NCBI GenBank assembly: GCA_963756715.1
Contig: CAVWOV010000045.1
Coordinates: 82,461 to 146,460 of the forward strand
Reading direction: 5' to 3'
DNA length: 64,000 nt
DNA from: VAZQ01 sp963756715
GTDB taxonomy: Bacteria; Pseudomonadota; Alphaproteobacteria; Rhizobiales; Xanthobacteraceae
Shown piece after piece: positions 26,293 through 34,722 of the stretch (the stretch's first letter is position 1; each line of letters starts with the position of its first letter). The position numbers and the translations under genes were made by a program. The notes under the pieces are model-generated. The model did not search any database. It was given only the letters and a program-made list of their open reading frames with translations, and was not told the DNA's origin.

Positions 26293-28349
26293 GATGGAAC
26301 CTTCACATGCAGGTTGCCGGCCTCGTCGACGCGCAGTTTGTCGCCGGGATAAAGCACGGTCGTCGAATCGAATTGCTCGACGATGGCCGGCCCCGCAATG
26401 CTCTGGCCGGGGCGCAGTTCGGCCCGGACATAGACCGGCACGTTCAACGGCCTCGCGCGGGTGAACCAGACGCGCCGGTGGTCGCTGGCCTTGGGCCGCG
26501 TCGATGTTTTGCGTTCGACTTTCGGTGACGCGATCCGGGTCAGCACCGCGCTCGCGGTCAGGCGCACGTTGATCAACTCGATCGGATCCGTATCGCTGTG
26601 GAAGCCGTAGTATTGGTCGTGCACGGCAAAGAACCGCGTGCGGAGCTTGGCAGCGTTGCCGAAGTCGGGGAGCCGCCCCCCGGCGGCGACGCCACCCGGC
26701 ACGGCCAGTTCGAAATTCTGTCCGACATAGCGCATGTCCAGCGACACGCTTATCCTGCGGTCGGCCGGGGCGACCGACTCGACCGCGAACCAGGCATCTG
26801 CGTCGACCTTCAGGCGTTCGAGGATGTCGCGCAGCCGGGTGAGATTGTCTTGCTCCAGCCGAACGCGCACGGAGCGAACGATGTCGTGCTTGAGGTCAGA
26901 TGCGATCAGCCCCTGAGCGCACAGGATTCCAGGCGCAGCCGGTACTACGAATTGCGAAATGCTGAGCGCCCGGGCGACTTCGCTCCCGTGCAGCGGGCCC
27001 GCGCCACCGAACGGCAGCAGGCAGTAGTGGCGCGGATCGTGGCCGCGCTCGACCGAAACCGTCCGGATGGCACGCACCATGTTGGCCGCTACGATTTCGA
27101 TGATGCCCAGCGCGGTCCGCTGGATGGTGAAGCCAAGGCGCTCGGCAATCGGCTTGATCGCGACGCGCGCTGCCTCCGGATCGAGCGGCATGCGCCCACC
27201 AATCAGGCCTTTCGCCGAGAGGCGGCCCAGCACGAGATTGGCATCCGTCACCGTCGCTTCGGTTCCGCCTTTTCCGTAACAGGCGGGGCCGGGATGCGCG
27301 CCGGCGCTCAAGGGGCCGACCTTCAGCAGATCGTCGCGGTCGAACCAGGCGATCGAGCCGCCGCCCGCACCCACCGTATGGATGTCGACCATCGGCAGCC
27401 GGACCGGAAACCCAGCCACTGCCCGATCGAAGCTGAGGCCGAACTCATAGTTGCGGATCAAGGCGACGTCGGCGCTAGTGCCTCCCATATCAAGCGTGAT
27501 GATATTCGGTTGCTTGGCCGACCGGGCGCTCTGAATGCCGCCGACTGCGCCAGCCGCCGGCCCCGACAATGCCGTCCGTACCGGAAAACGGCGCGCGGTG
27601 TCGATCGACATCAGGCCACCACTGCTCTGGTAGATGCCGACTTTCGCAGCGGGAGCGTCCTCGGTAAGCCGCTTCTCGAGATAAGACAAATACCGGCCCA
27701 TGACCGGCTGCAGATAGGCGTTGAGCACGGCGGTCGAGAACCGCTCGTATTCGCGGAACTCAGGTTGCACTTCCGAGGACAGCGAAATCATCATCCCATT
27801 TGTGCCGTGCGCGAGCGCCTCGCCGACCTTGCGCTCGTGTGCATCGTCCATAAACGAAAATAGCAGGCACACCGCACAAGCTTCCGCGCCGGATGCTTTC
27901 ACCGCCGCAACCGCCTGCTGCAAGCTCGGTTCATCGAGCGGGACCAGAACCTTTGGGCCGTCCGTGATTCGTTCGGCGATTTCGAACCGGCGCTCACGCG
28001 GAACGAGTGGTTCAGGATTGTCGAGTTGAAAAGAATATAAGTGCGGGCGGGTCTGGCGGCCGATTTCAAGAAGGTCCCGGAACCCTCGGGTGGTGATCAC
28101 TGCGACGCTGGCGCCCTTGCGCTGGATCAGCGCATTGGTCGCTACGGTCGTCCCGTGGCACAGGCGAGAGATGTCTTTGGTATCGATCCCGAAGCTCTCG
28201 CACATCTCGCGCAAGCCGTCGGCGATCGCCGCCGCCGGGTTGTGCGGCGTCGAGGGGATCTTGAACAGGCGCGTGATGCGCGCGTGTGGGTCGTAGGCAA
28301 AAAAGTCCGTAAATGTGCCGCCGACGTCGACGCCTACCAGCCAGCTCAC
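26289..28349 (-). CDS. hyuA: hydantoinase/oxoprolinase family protein, ATPase subunit (HyuA-like)
   Basis: A 686-residue subunit of the ATP-dependent hydantoinase/oxoprolinase. The N-terminus V-G-V-D-V-G-G-T-F-T-D is the actin-like phosphate-binding motif; H-G-T-T-V-A-T-N-A follows near residue 67. The second phosphate motif is L-D-M-G-G-T-S-A-D-V-A, then G-A-G-G-G-S-I and the C-terminal half with C-L-L-P-F-G-G-A-G. I chose GTG 28349; a longer frame to 28406 would run through the operator at 28373. The gene is intact, and hyuB overlaps its end. The enzyme hydrolyses a cyclic amide bond at the cost of ATP; the neighbouring SoxBDAG and Mo-hydroxylase suggest an N-methylated ring. Confidence 0.92.
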   Translation of the reverse strand: MSWLVGVDVGGTFTDFFAYDPHARITRLFKIPSTPHNPAAAIADGLREMCESFGIDTKDISRLCHGTTVATNALIQRKGASVAVITTRGFRDLLEIGRQTRPHLYSFQLDNPEPLVPRERRFEIAERITDGPKVLVPLDEPSLQQAVAAVKASGAEACAVCLLFSFMDDAHERKVGEALAHGTNGMMISLSSEVQPEFREYERFSTAVLNAYLQPVMGRYLSYLEKRLTEDAPAAKVGIYQSSGGLMSIDTARRFPVRTALSGPAAGAVGGIQSARSAKQPNIITLDMGGTSADVALIRNYEFGLSFDRAVAGFPVRLPMVDIHTVGAGGGSIAWFDRDDLLKVGPLSAGAHPGPACYGKGGTEATVTDANLVLGRLSAKGLIGGRMPLDPEAARVAIKPIAERLGFTIQRTALGIIEIVAANMVRAIRTVSVERGHDPRHYCLLPFGGAGPLHGSEVARALSISQFVVPAAPGILCAQGLIASDLKHDIVRSVRVRLEQDNLTRLRDILERLKVDADAWFAVESVAPADRRISVSLDMRYVGQNFELAVPGGVAAGGRLPDFGNAAKLRTRFFAVHDQYYGFHSDTDPIELINVRLTASAVLTRIASPKVERKTSTRPKASDHRRVWFTRARPLNVPVYVRAELRPGQSIAGPAIVEQFDSTTVLYPGDKLRVDEAGNLHVKVPS

Positions 28350-28372
28350 CGCGAAAGATCCCAGGTTGCTAG

Positions 28373-28393
28373 TTTTATACAACGAGTATATTA
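28373..28393. promoter_or_regulatory. operator, shared 21-bp inverted repeat (site 3)
   Basis: The arms are TTTTATAC and GTATATTA with spacer AACGA; the right arm is identical to the perfect site at 22712 and the left has two mismatches. It lies 23 bases before hyuA (minus strand) and 99 bases before the coxL-like gene (plus strand), so one site could control both directions. Confidence 0.7.
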
Positions 28394-28492
28394 AGAGATG
28401 CCGCAAGCGTGGCAGCAGGTCAAGACGTGTTGATTCCGCGCTTCGCCGCCGGTTCTGATGGGTGCCCGCAGGTGGGTCGGTTGATCTGATAG

Positions 28493-31400
28493 ATGCTGCA
28501 TAAACGGTCCGATCTTGCCGAGCCGGGCGCTTCCACGGCGTCGGAAACTCGCAGGGTTTATGTCGGTGAGCGCGTCCTGCGCGTCGAGAATCCGCCCCTG
28601 CTGCGCGGGCGCGGACAATTCATCGACGATCTGGCGACCAAGCCGGGAACGCTGCATGTCGCGTTTCTGCGCTCGCCTCACCCCCATGCCGAGATCGTCT
28701 CCGTCGACACGCGTGACGCTTTGGCGTGCCCCGGCGTGCAAGCGGTGGTGACCGGCCGGGACGTCGCCTCACTGACTGATCCGCTGATCGTCGGTTTTGC
28801 CACGGCGATGCGCTATTACGGCATCGCGGTGGACCGCGCGCGCTATGTCGGCGAGCCGGTTGCTGTCGTATGTGCGGCAACCCGCTACCTTGCCGAAGAC
28901 GCGCTCGACCATATCCGGGTTGAGTACCGGCCGCTTCCGGCGGTGGTCGATCCAGTCATGGCCGCCGGCGCCGATGCGCCGGTTCTGCATCCCGATGTCG
29001 GCTCGAACGTCGTCTCCTACCGTGAGTTCCGGCATGGCAACACCGACAAGGCGTTCGCGCTGGCCAAGCGGCAAAGCGAGATCTCGATCACCTACCCGCG
29101 CAACTCAATCACGCCGATCGAGGGCTATGCGGTCATCGCCGAGCACCTTCCCGATGGCGGCGGTTACGACGTGCTGTCGAACTTCCAGGGTCCGTTTTCG
29201 CTTCATCCGGTGATGGCACGCGCCTTGCGCATACCTGGAAGCCGGCTGCGTCATCGCAGCCCGGCGAATTCCGGCGGCAGCTTCGGATCGAAGCTCGCGC
29301 TGTTTCCCTATATCGTCGTGCTCTGCATCTGCTCGAGGCTGGCCGGCCGCCCCGTAAAATGGATCGAAGACCGGCTCGAACATCTCTCGGCGTCGAGCGC
29401 GGCGCCGAATCGTGTCACGCGTATTCAGGCCGCCTACGACGACGATGGCGTCGTCAGCGCGTTGCGCCTGACCCATTGGGACGACCACGGCGCCTACCTG
29501 CGCGCACCAATGCCGGCACCGATCTATCGGATGCACGGACTGTCCACCAACGCCTACCGCATCGGCAGCGTCGACGTCTTTAACCACATCATCGTCACGA
29601 ACAAATGCCCGACCGGAGCGGTTCGCGGCTTCGGTGGACCGCAGCTCTACTTCGCGATCGAGCGGATGATGCACACGATCGCGACCGAATTGAACGTCGA
29701 TCCGCTCGATCTCATCCGCCGCAATCTCATTCCGGCGGGGTCGTTTCCCTATCGTGCGCCGGCAGGTGCGCTGATCGATTCCGGCGATTACCAGCGGGTC
29801 GTCGAGGACACCGTGCAAAAAGGCGCGCTCGACGAACTCAAGGCGAGGCGCGACCGCGCACGGCGCGAGGGCAAGCTCTACGGTATCGGCTATTCGGTCT
29901 GCGTCGAGCCGAGCCAATCCAACATGGGCTACATATCGACACTGAAAACGGGGATCGAGCGCGAGCGCTCCGGCCAGAAGGACGGCGCTGTCGCGGCGGC
30001 GACCATCAACATCGATCCGCTCGGCGCGGTCAGCGTCGTCGCCAATTCAGTGCCGCAGGGTCAGGGCCATCAGACCGCGCTCGCGCAAATCGTTGCCGAC
30101 CAGTTCGGCCTGCGGATCGCGGACGTCGTGGTCAATCTCGAAATCGACACTCAGAAGGACGGCTGGTCGATCGCCGCCGGCAATTATTCGTGCCGGTTCG
30201 CGCCGGCGACGGTGAGCGCAACGCATCTCGCCGCGGTCCGGCTGCGCGAGAAGCTTGCCCGCATTGCAGCGCCTTCGCTCAACGTGCCGCCGGAAAAGAT
30301 CGAGTTCGCCGGCGGCAAGGTCTTCGCCCGCGACAATCCCGACAACGCCATCAGTCTGCATCGCGTGGCCGGCCAGGCGCACTGGTCGCCGGCGAGCCTG
30401 CCGGATGGCATGGCGCCCGCGCTGCGCGAGAGCGTGACCTGGAGCGCGCCGGAACTGACGCCGACCACCGCGCAGGACGAGATCAACACGTCCCTCGCCT
30501 ACGGGTTCGGGTTCGATTTCTGCGGGATCGAGATCGACCGCGACACTGGCCAGATCCGGGTCGACAAGTACGTCACCAGCCACGATTGCGGAACCATTCT
30601 CAATCCCGGACTTGCAGATGGACAGATCCACGGCTCGTTTGCCGCCGCCATTGGCGCGTCGCTTTACGAGGAATTCGTCTATGGCGAGGACGGCAGCTTC
30701 CTGTCCGGGACCTTCGCCGACTATCTCGTCGCCAGCGCGGCAGAGATGCCGAAGCTCGACCTGCTGCACCCCGTTGCATCGCCGTCGCCGTTCACGCGGC
30801 TTGGGGCCAAAGGCATCGCGGAAGGCAACCAGTACAGCACGCCGGTCTGCCTGGCCAACGCCGTCGCCGATGCACTCGGGCGCGGCGACATCATGGTGCC
30901 GCTGCGGCCGGCACGGGTCCTGGAATGGCTCGCGGATGACGAAACCCCGCCACGAGCGGGTCCGGCGCGGCTCGCGACCCAAGGCGCCGGCCTTCACGGC
31001 AGCGGATCAGTCATGGTGCAAAGTGACCCGGCCACTGCCTGGTCGGCGTTACTGAGCGAAGACAAGTTGCGACAAGCCATTCCCGGCTGCCGCAGCCTCA
31101 CCCGCACCGGCGCCAATCAGTATGCGGCGTCTGTCGTGCTTGGCGTCGGTCCGGTACGCGGCAGCTTCGATGCGAAGGTCGGGCTGTTCGAACTCGACGA
31201 ACCGCGATCGGCCGTCCTTCGGGGCGACCTCTCCGGCGCGCTTGGCGCAGCGTCGGGCGAAGGCCGCTTGACACTGTCGCCGCTCCAGGGCGGCTGTCGT
31301 ATCGATTACCGCTACGACATTCATCTCACCGGGCGTGTTGCGATGATCGGCGGCCGCATGATCGACGGGGCGGCGCGTGCTCTGATTGGCGAGTTTTTCC

Positions 31401-31495
31401 GGCGCTTCGCGATCTCGCTTGGCGGCGGATCAAACGCTTTGCCAGAGTCTTCGCGGTTCCGGCGCATTGCACGATTCTTTGGAGCGGGGCGATGA
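28493..31495 (+). CDS. xanthine dehydrogenase family Mo-binding subunit fused to a C-terminal CoxG-like SRPBCC domain (second copy)
   Basis: A 1000-residue paralogue of the protein at 14667-17615, with the same domain order. The Mo-enzyme part is at about residues 20-820: V-L-R-V-E-N-P-P-L-L-R-G-R-G, S-G-G-S-F-G-S-K, G-A-V-R-G-F-G-G-P-Q, V-P-Q-G-Q-G-H, and the catalytic Glu in G-A-K-G-I-A-E-G. A CoxG-like domain follows from about residue 835. The V-R-G-F-G-G-P loop rules against CO dehydrogenase and favours hydroxylation of a ring carbon next to nitrogen. It is followed at once by FAD and 2Fe-2S subunits (ATGA overlap), giving a complete enzyme. CoxG domains bind membranes or lipids in CODH, so the fusion might dock the enzyme at the membrane (inference). 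Confidence 0.9.
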   Translation: MLHKRSDLAEPGASTASETRRVYVGERVLRVENPPLLRGRGQFIDDLATKPGTLHVAFLRSPHPHAEIVSVDTRDALACPGVQAVVTGRDVASLTDPLIVGFATAMRYYGIAVDRARYVGEPVAVVCAATRYLAEDALDHIRVEYRPLPAVVDPVMAAGADAPVLHPDVGSNVVSYREFRHGNTDKAFALAKRQSEISITYPRNSITPIEGYAVIAEHLPDGGGYDVLSNFQGPFSLHPVMARALRIPGSRLRHRSPANSGGSFGSKLALFPYIVVLCICSRLAGRPVKWIEDRLEHLSASSAAPNRVTRIQAAYDDDGVVSALRLTHWDDHGAYLRAPMPAPIYRMHGLSTNAYRIGSVDVFNHIIVTNKCPTGAVRGFGGPQLYFAIERMMHTIATELNVDPLDLIRRNLIPAGSFPYRAPAGALIDSGDYQRVVEDTVQKGALDELKARRDRARREGKLYGIGYSVCVEPSQSNMGYISTLKTGIERERSGQKDGAVAAATINIDPLGAVSVVANSVPQGQGHQTALAQIVADQFGLRIADVVVNLEIDTQKDGWSIAAGNYSCRFAPATVSATHLAAVRLREKLARIAAPSLNVPPEKIEFAGGKVFARDNPDNAISLHRVAGQAHWSPASLPDGMAPALRESVTWSAPELTPTTAQDEINTSLAYGFGFDFCGIEIDRDTGQIRVDKYVTSHDCGTILNPGLADGQIHGSFAAAIGASLYEEFVYGEDGSFLSGTFADYLVASAAEMPKLDLLHPVASPSPFTRLGAKGIAEGNQYSTPVCLANAVADALGRGDIMVPLRPARVLEWLADDETPPRAGPARLATQGAGLHGSGSVMVQSDPATAWSALLSEDKLRQAIPGCRSLTRTGANQYAASVVLGVGPVRGSFDAKVGLFELDEPRSAVLRGDLSGALGAASGEGRLTLSPLQGGCRIDYRYDIHLTGRVAMIGGRMIDGAARALIGEFFRRFAISLGGGSNALPESSRFRRIARFFGAGR

Positions 31496-32319
31496 AACCA
31501 GCCAGCTTCGACTATGCCTATTGCGACACGCCGGATGAGGCGCTGGCCCTGCTGGCAGAGCACGGCGAAGAGGCACGTGTCATCGCCGGCGGACAGTCGC
31601 TGATGGCGATGCTCAACATGCGCCTCACCCGGCCATCGATGCTTGTTGACATCGCGGGGCTCGACCCCCTGCGCTATATCAAGGAGAGTGCGAGCCACGT
31701 CGAGATCGGCGCCACCACAACGCAGGCCGAACTGGAGGCGTGGCCGGGAATTGCCAAAAAGTTGCCGCTCGTCGCCGCGGCGCTCCCGCATATCGGCCAT
31801 TTCCAGACACGCCATCGCGGCACCGTCTGCGGCTCGCTCTGTCACGCCGATCCGAGCTCTGAGCTGCCGCTCTGTCTGGCCACCCTGGGTGGCGACGTTG
31901 TGCTGCGGTCGCGCCGCAAGCAGCGTGTGGTCGGAGCCGCAGATTTTCAGCTCGGGCTGCTCTCCACTGCCAGGCAATCCGAAGAACTGATGGTGGCCGC
32001 GCGCTATCCGGTGAGCCGTCCGGGCTTCGGTTACGCATTCCGGGAGATTTCACGCCGTCACGGCGATTTTGCCATCGTCGCGCTGGCGGCAGTGGCAGGC
32101 GGCGGCAAGATCAAGCTTGGCGTCGGCGGCGTCGCCGACAAGCCGACAGTCCGTGAGTGGAACGTCCTCGATGATATTGAGCTGTCCGACGCCCTCAACG
32201 ACTTCGCCTGGGAGCTGGGAGGCAGTGACGACATCCATGCGACTGCACGATACCGCCGCGAGATGGTTCGCCGGCTTGGACGGCAGGTGATCAAGGAGGC
32301 GCAACGATGCGGCTCATGA
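31492..32319 (+). CDS. molybdenum hydroxylase FAD-binding subunit (CoxM/XDHB-like)
   Basis: Medium subunit of 275 residues that passes electrons from the Fe-S subunit to FAD. The two flavin-pyrophosphate motifs are present: I-A-G-G-Q-S-L near residue 31 (consensus A-G-G-x-S-L) and the T-V-C-G-S-L-C-H-A-D-P-S-S-E-L-P segment near residue 113 (consensus T-I-G-G-x2-A-x2-D-P). The G-G in the second motif is replaced by C-G, a mild variant. ATG overlaps the large-subunit stop, and its own end overlaps the Fe-S subunit by 13 bases, so the three are tightly coupled. Confidence 0.9.
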   Translation: MKPASFDYAYCDTPDEALALLAEHGEEARVIAGGQSLMAMLNMRLTRPSMLVDIAGLDPLRYIKESASHVEIGATTTQAELEAWPGIAKKLPLVAAALPHIGHFQTRHRGTVCGSLCHADPSSELPLCLATLGGDVVLRSRRKQRVVGAADFQLGLLSTARQSEELMVAARYPVSRPGFGYAFREISRRHGDFAIVALAAVAGGGKIKLGVGGVADKPTVREWNVLDDIELSDALNDFAWELGGSDDIHATARYRREMVRRLGRQVIKEAQRCGS

Positions 32320-32816
32320 AACAGGGCGAGCGCCATCGCGTTCGCTTCACGCTCAACGGCGAGCCGGTCGAGGGCTTCGCCGAGCCACGCATGCTGCTTA
32401 CGGACTTCATCCGCCACGAAATTGGCGCCACAGGAACGCACGTCGGCTGCGAGCACGGTATCTGCGGCGCTTGCACCATCCGCGTCGACGGCAAGGCAGT
32501 GCGAGGCTGTTTGATGCTCGCCGCGCAGGCTGAGGGCAAGCGCATCGAAACGATCGAAGGCCTCGCAGCGAAGGACGGCTCGCTGTCCACCCTGCAATTG
32601 GCGTTCCATCGCAACTTTGCACTTCAATGCGGGTACTGCACGCCGGGTTTCCTAATGACACTGGCGGACTATCTGGAGCAGCACGCCGATCCGACGGAAG
32701 CGGATATCCGCATGGCGCTGAGCGGAAATCTCTGCCGTTGCACCGGCTATGCGGAAATCGTCGATGCGGCTCTCGAAGCCGCCAAGGAAATGCGGGCCCC
32801 GCCGGCCCGAAAGTAG
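32307..32816 (+). CDS. molybdenum hydroxylase 2Fe-2S subunit (CoxS/XDHC-like)
   Basis: Small subunit of 169 residues with both clusters. The plant-ferredoxin type uses Cys 48, 53, 56 and 68 (C-E-H-G-I-C-G-A-C). The second uses Cys 108, 111, 143 and 145 (C-G-Y-C-T-P-G and C-R-C-T-G-Y). All eight ligands are intact. It is the only such subunit in the window although three large subunits are present, so it may serve the orphan large subunit at 14667 as well. Confidence 0.93.
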   Translation: MRLMKQGERHRVRFTLNGEPVEGFAEPRMLLTDFIRHEIGATGTHVGCEHGICGACTIRVDGKAVRGCLMLAAQAEGKRIETIEGLAAKDGSLSTLQLAFHRNFALQCGYCTPGFLMTLADYLEQHADPTEADIRMALSGNLCRCTGYAEIVDAALEAAKEMRAPPARK

Positions 32817-32825
32817 GAGATCGAG

Positions 32826-33821
32826 ATGCGCGCTCTGGTGGTTCATGAATTCGGTCCGCTGCCGTCCCATCGGGTTGAGGATTGGGCCGATCCGAAGATC
32901 GGCGACCACGACGTGCTGATCGACGTCAAGGCGATCGGATTGAACTTTCCCGATACCCTCATGCTGCAGGGCAAGTATCAGACCCGTCCCGACCGGCCCT
33001 TCGTGCCGGGTCGCGATGCTTCAGGCATCGTGCTTGCGACCGGTCCGAAGGTCACGCGCGTCAAGACAGGCGATCGCGTCATCGCGCAGGTCACGACCGG
33101 CGCGTTCGCCGAACGGCTGGCGGCGCCCGAGACGAGGTGCTTCCGGATGCCGGATGCCATGGATTTCGTGACCGGCGCCGGCATGGTCACCATCTACAAT
33201 ACGGCTTACGTGGCGGTGGTGATCCGCGGCCCGATCAAGCACGGCGACACCGCGCTGGTGACCGGCGCCTCTGGCGGCGTCGGGCTCGCCGCCGTTCAAA
33301 TCGCACGCGCCAAAGGCGCCCGCGTGCTCGCCGGCGTGACCTCGGAGGAAAAAGGAAAGGTGGCACTCGCGAGCGGTGCCGAGGCCATCGTCGATCTCAC
33401 CATGCCGGATCTGCGCGAAAGCTTGCGGCAGCAGGTCTTCGCCTTGACCAACGATCGCGGCGTCGACGTCGTCTTCGATCCGGTCGGCGGCGACGTCTTC
33501 GACGCCGCACTCCGTGCGCTCGCGTATGCCGGACGCATGGTCATTATCGGCTTCGCCTCCGGGCGCATTCCTGAGGTGAAAGGCCACTATGTCCTGCTGA
33601 AGAACATCTCAATTGTCGGCGCTCCGCTCGACATCCATTTCAAGATGGAACCGAAGGTGATGGACGCCGCCGTGGCCGACCTCTTCCAGATGTACGAGGA
33701 AGGGCAGATCAAGCCTGAAATCATGGCGACCTATCCCCTCGATAATATTCACAAGGCCATGGACCTGATCGTTGCCCGCAAAGTCATCGGCAAGATCGTG
33801 CTGACCACGTCCCGCGCATGA
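32826..33821 (+). CDS. NADPH:quinone oxidoreductase-like MDR family protein
   Basis: A 331-residue zinc-free medium-chain dehydrogenase/reductase. The N-terminal GroES-like part has F-V-P-G-R-D-A-S-G; the Rossmann part has V-T-G-A-S-G-G-V-G-L-A-A-V-Q-I-A. It lacks the Cys set of zinc alcohol dehydrogenases, and the A-G-R-M-V-I-I-G-F-A-S-G segment is typical of the quinone oxidoreductase/acryloyl-CoA reductase group. It starts 9 bases after the Fe-S subunit with a good AGGAGA, so it belongs to the same operon. Reduction of an unsaturated pathway intermediate or of quinone is plausible. Confidence 0.87.
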   Translation: MRALVVHEFGPLPSHRVEDWADPKIGDHDVLIDVKAIGLNFPDTLMLQGKYQTRPDRPFVPGRDASGIVLATGPKVTRVKTGDRVIAQVTTGAFAERLAAPETRCFRMPDAMDFVTGAGMVTIYNTAYVAVVIRGPIKHGDTALVTGASGGVGLAAVQIARAKGARVLAGVTSEEKGKVALASGAEAIVDLTMPDLRESLRQQVFALTNDRGVDVVFDPVGGDVFDAALRALAYAGRMVIIGFASGRIPEVKGHYVLLKNISIVGAPLDIHFKMEPKVMDAAVADLFQMYEEGQIKPEIMATYPLDNIHKAMDLIVARKVIGKIVLTTSRA

Positions 33822-33836
33822 GGCCCGGCGGCGGGC

Positions 33837-34640
33837 TCACATCAAATCGATCATCAGCGGATTATTACGTCGGCCGCGCTTGAACTCACCGAGCCGCTGC
33901 GCGGCATAAGGATGTTCCAGCGATTTAAGGATGTTCTGGCACTCGTACTCGGTGCATTCCTCAAGCGAGCGGCGCCAGCCTTCGTGGAACGTTTCCTTGA
34001 CGTAGGCCTGCAGGTGCGTCGGTCCGTCGGCGAGTTGCTTGGCGATCTTGGCGACGTTGCTGGCGAACTCGTCGTTCTTATACATGCGGTTGCAGATTTC
34101 CCACTCGACTGCTTCGGCGGCCGTGAGCGTGCGGTTGGTCAGCATCAACTCCATTGCACGGCGAAATCCGACGATCCTGGCCAGCGAATAGCTCGATCCA
34201 CCGTCATTGGCGACGCCGTTCGCCATCCATGAGGCGAAAAATTTAGCGTTCTCGTTGCACACCGCTATGTCGCTCGCCAGCACGATCCCGAGCCCGCCGC
34301 CGACCGCGATCCCGTTCACCGCGGCCAGCACCGGCTTTGGCAGCCGGACAATTCGATGCAGCATCTGATGCCACCACATCGCGACCTCGCGGAAACCGGC
34401 GCGCAGTTCTTCGCGGTCGTCGAGGTTGTAGCCTTTCAAGTTGACACCGGCGCAGAAAGCATCGCCTTTGCCGGTCAGTACCACCGCTCCAACATCGCTG
34501 CGGTCCTCGCAGGTGCCGAGCGCCGTAAACAGCGCGGCCAACGCTTCGATGTTGAGGGAATTCTTCGCTTCCGGCCGGTTGATCGTGATCGTGGCCACGC
34601 CATCGACGATATCGAGAAGAATCGGGGGGCTGTCGCTCAT
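33837..34640 (-). CDS. enoyl-CoA hydratase/isomerase family protein
   Basis: A 267-residue crotonase-fold enzyme. Oxyanion segments are D-A-F-C-A-G-V-N-L-K and G-I-A-V-G-G-G-L-G. The active-site helix reads A-N-G-V-A-N-D-G-G-S-S-Y, with no Glu at the usual first catalytic position, so it may not be a simple hydratase. The start at 34640 is supported by AAAGGA. The longer frame to 34733 runs through the operator at 34669. It is convergent with the MDR gene and divergent from the GST, with the shared operator between, so it is likely co-regulated with the hyu/cox/sox genes. Confidence 0.85.
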   Translation of the reverse strand: MSDSPPILLDIVDGVATITINRPEAKNSLNIEALAALFTALGTCEDRSDVGAVVLTGKGDAFCAGVNLKGYNLDDREELRAGFREVAMWWHQMLHRIVRLPKPVLAAVNGIAVGGGLGIVLASDIAVCNENAKFFASWMANGVANDGGSSYSLARIVGFRRAMELMLTNRTLTAAEAVEWEICNRMYKNDEFASNVAKIAKQLADGPTHLQAYVKETFHEGWRRSLEECTEYECQNILKSLEHPYAAQRLGEFKRGRRNNPLMIDLM

Positions 34641-34668
34641 CGAGGCCGTCCTTTCGTAGCGATTGCAT

Positions 34669-34689
34669 TTTAATACTTCGTGTATATTA
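34669..34689. promoter_or_regulatory. operator, shared 21-bp inverted repeat (site 4)
   Basis: The arms are TTTAATAC and GTATATTA with spacer TTCGT; the right arm is identical to sites 2 and 3, and the left has two mismatches to the consensus. It lies in the divergent gap between enoyl-CoA hydratase (28 bases from its start) and GST (33 bases from its start). Confidence 0.7.
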
Positions 34690-34722
34690 TTGCTGGGCGC
34701 GCGGTTGCAACAGGTATTCCTC

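Noticed and set aside
26598..27863. Long open frame (421 codons) on the plus strand
   Set aside because: It is antisense to the well-supported hyuA gene; its length reflects GC-rich codon bias, with no family motif or ribosome site.
14667..31495. Carbon monoxide dehydrogenase (coxMSL)
   Set aside because: The large subunits lack the A-Y-R-C-S-F-R active-site loop of form I CODH and show V-R-G-F-G instead, so they are hydroxylases of the wider family.
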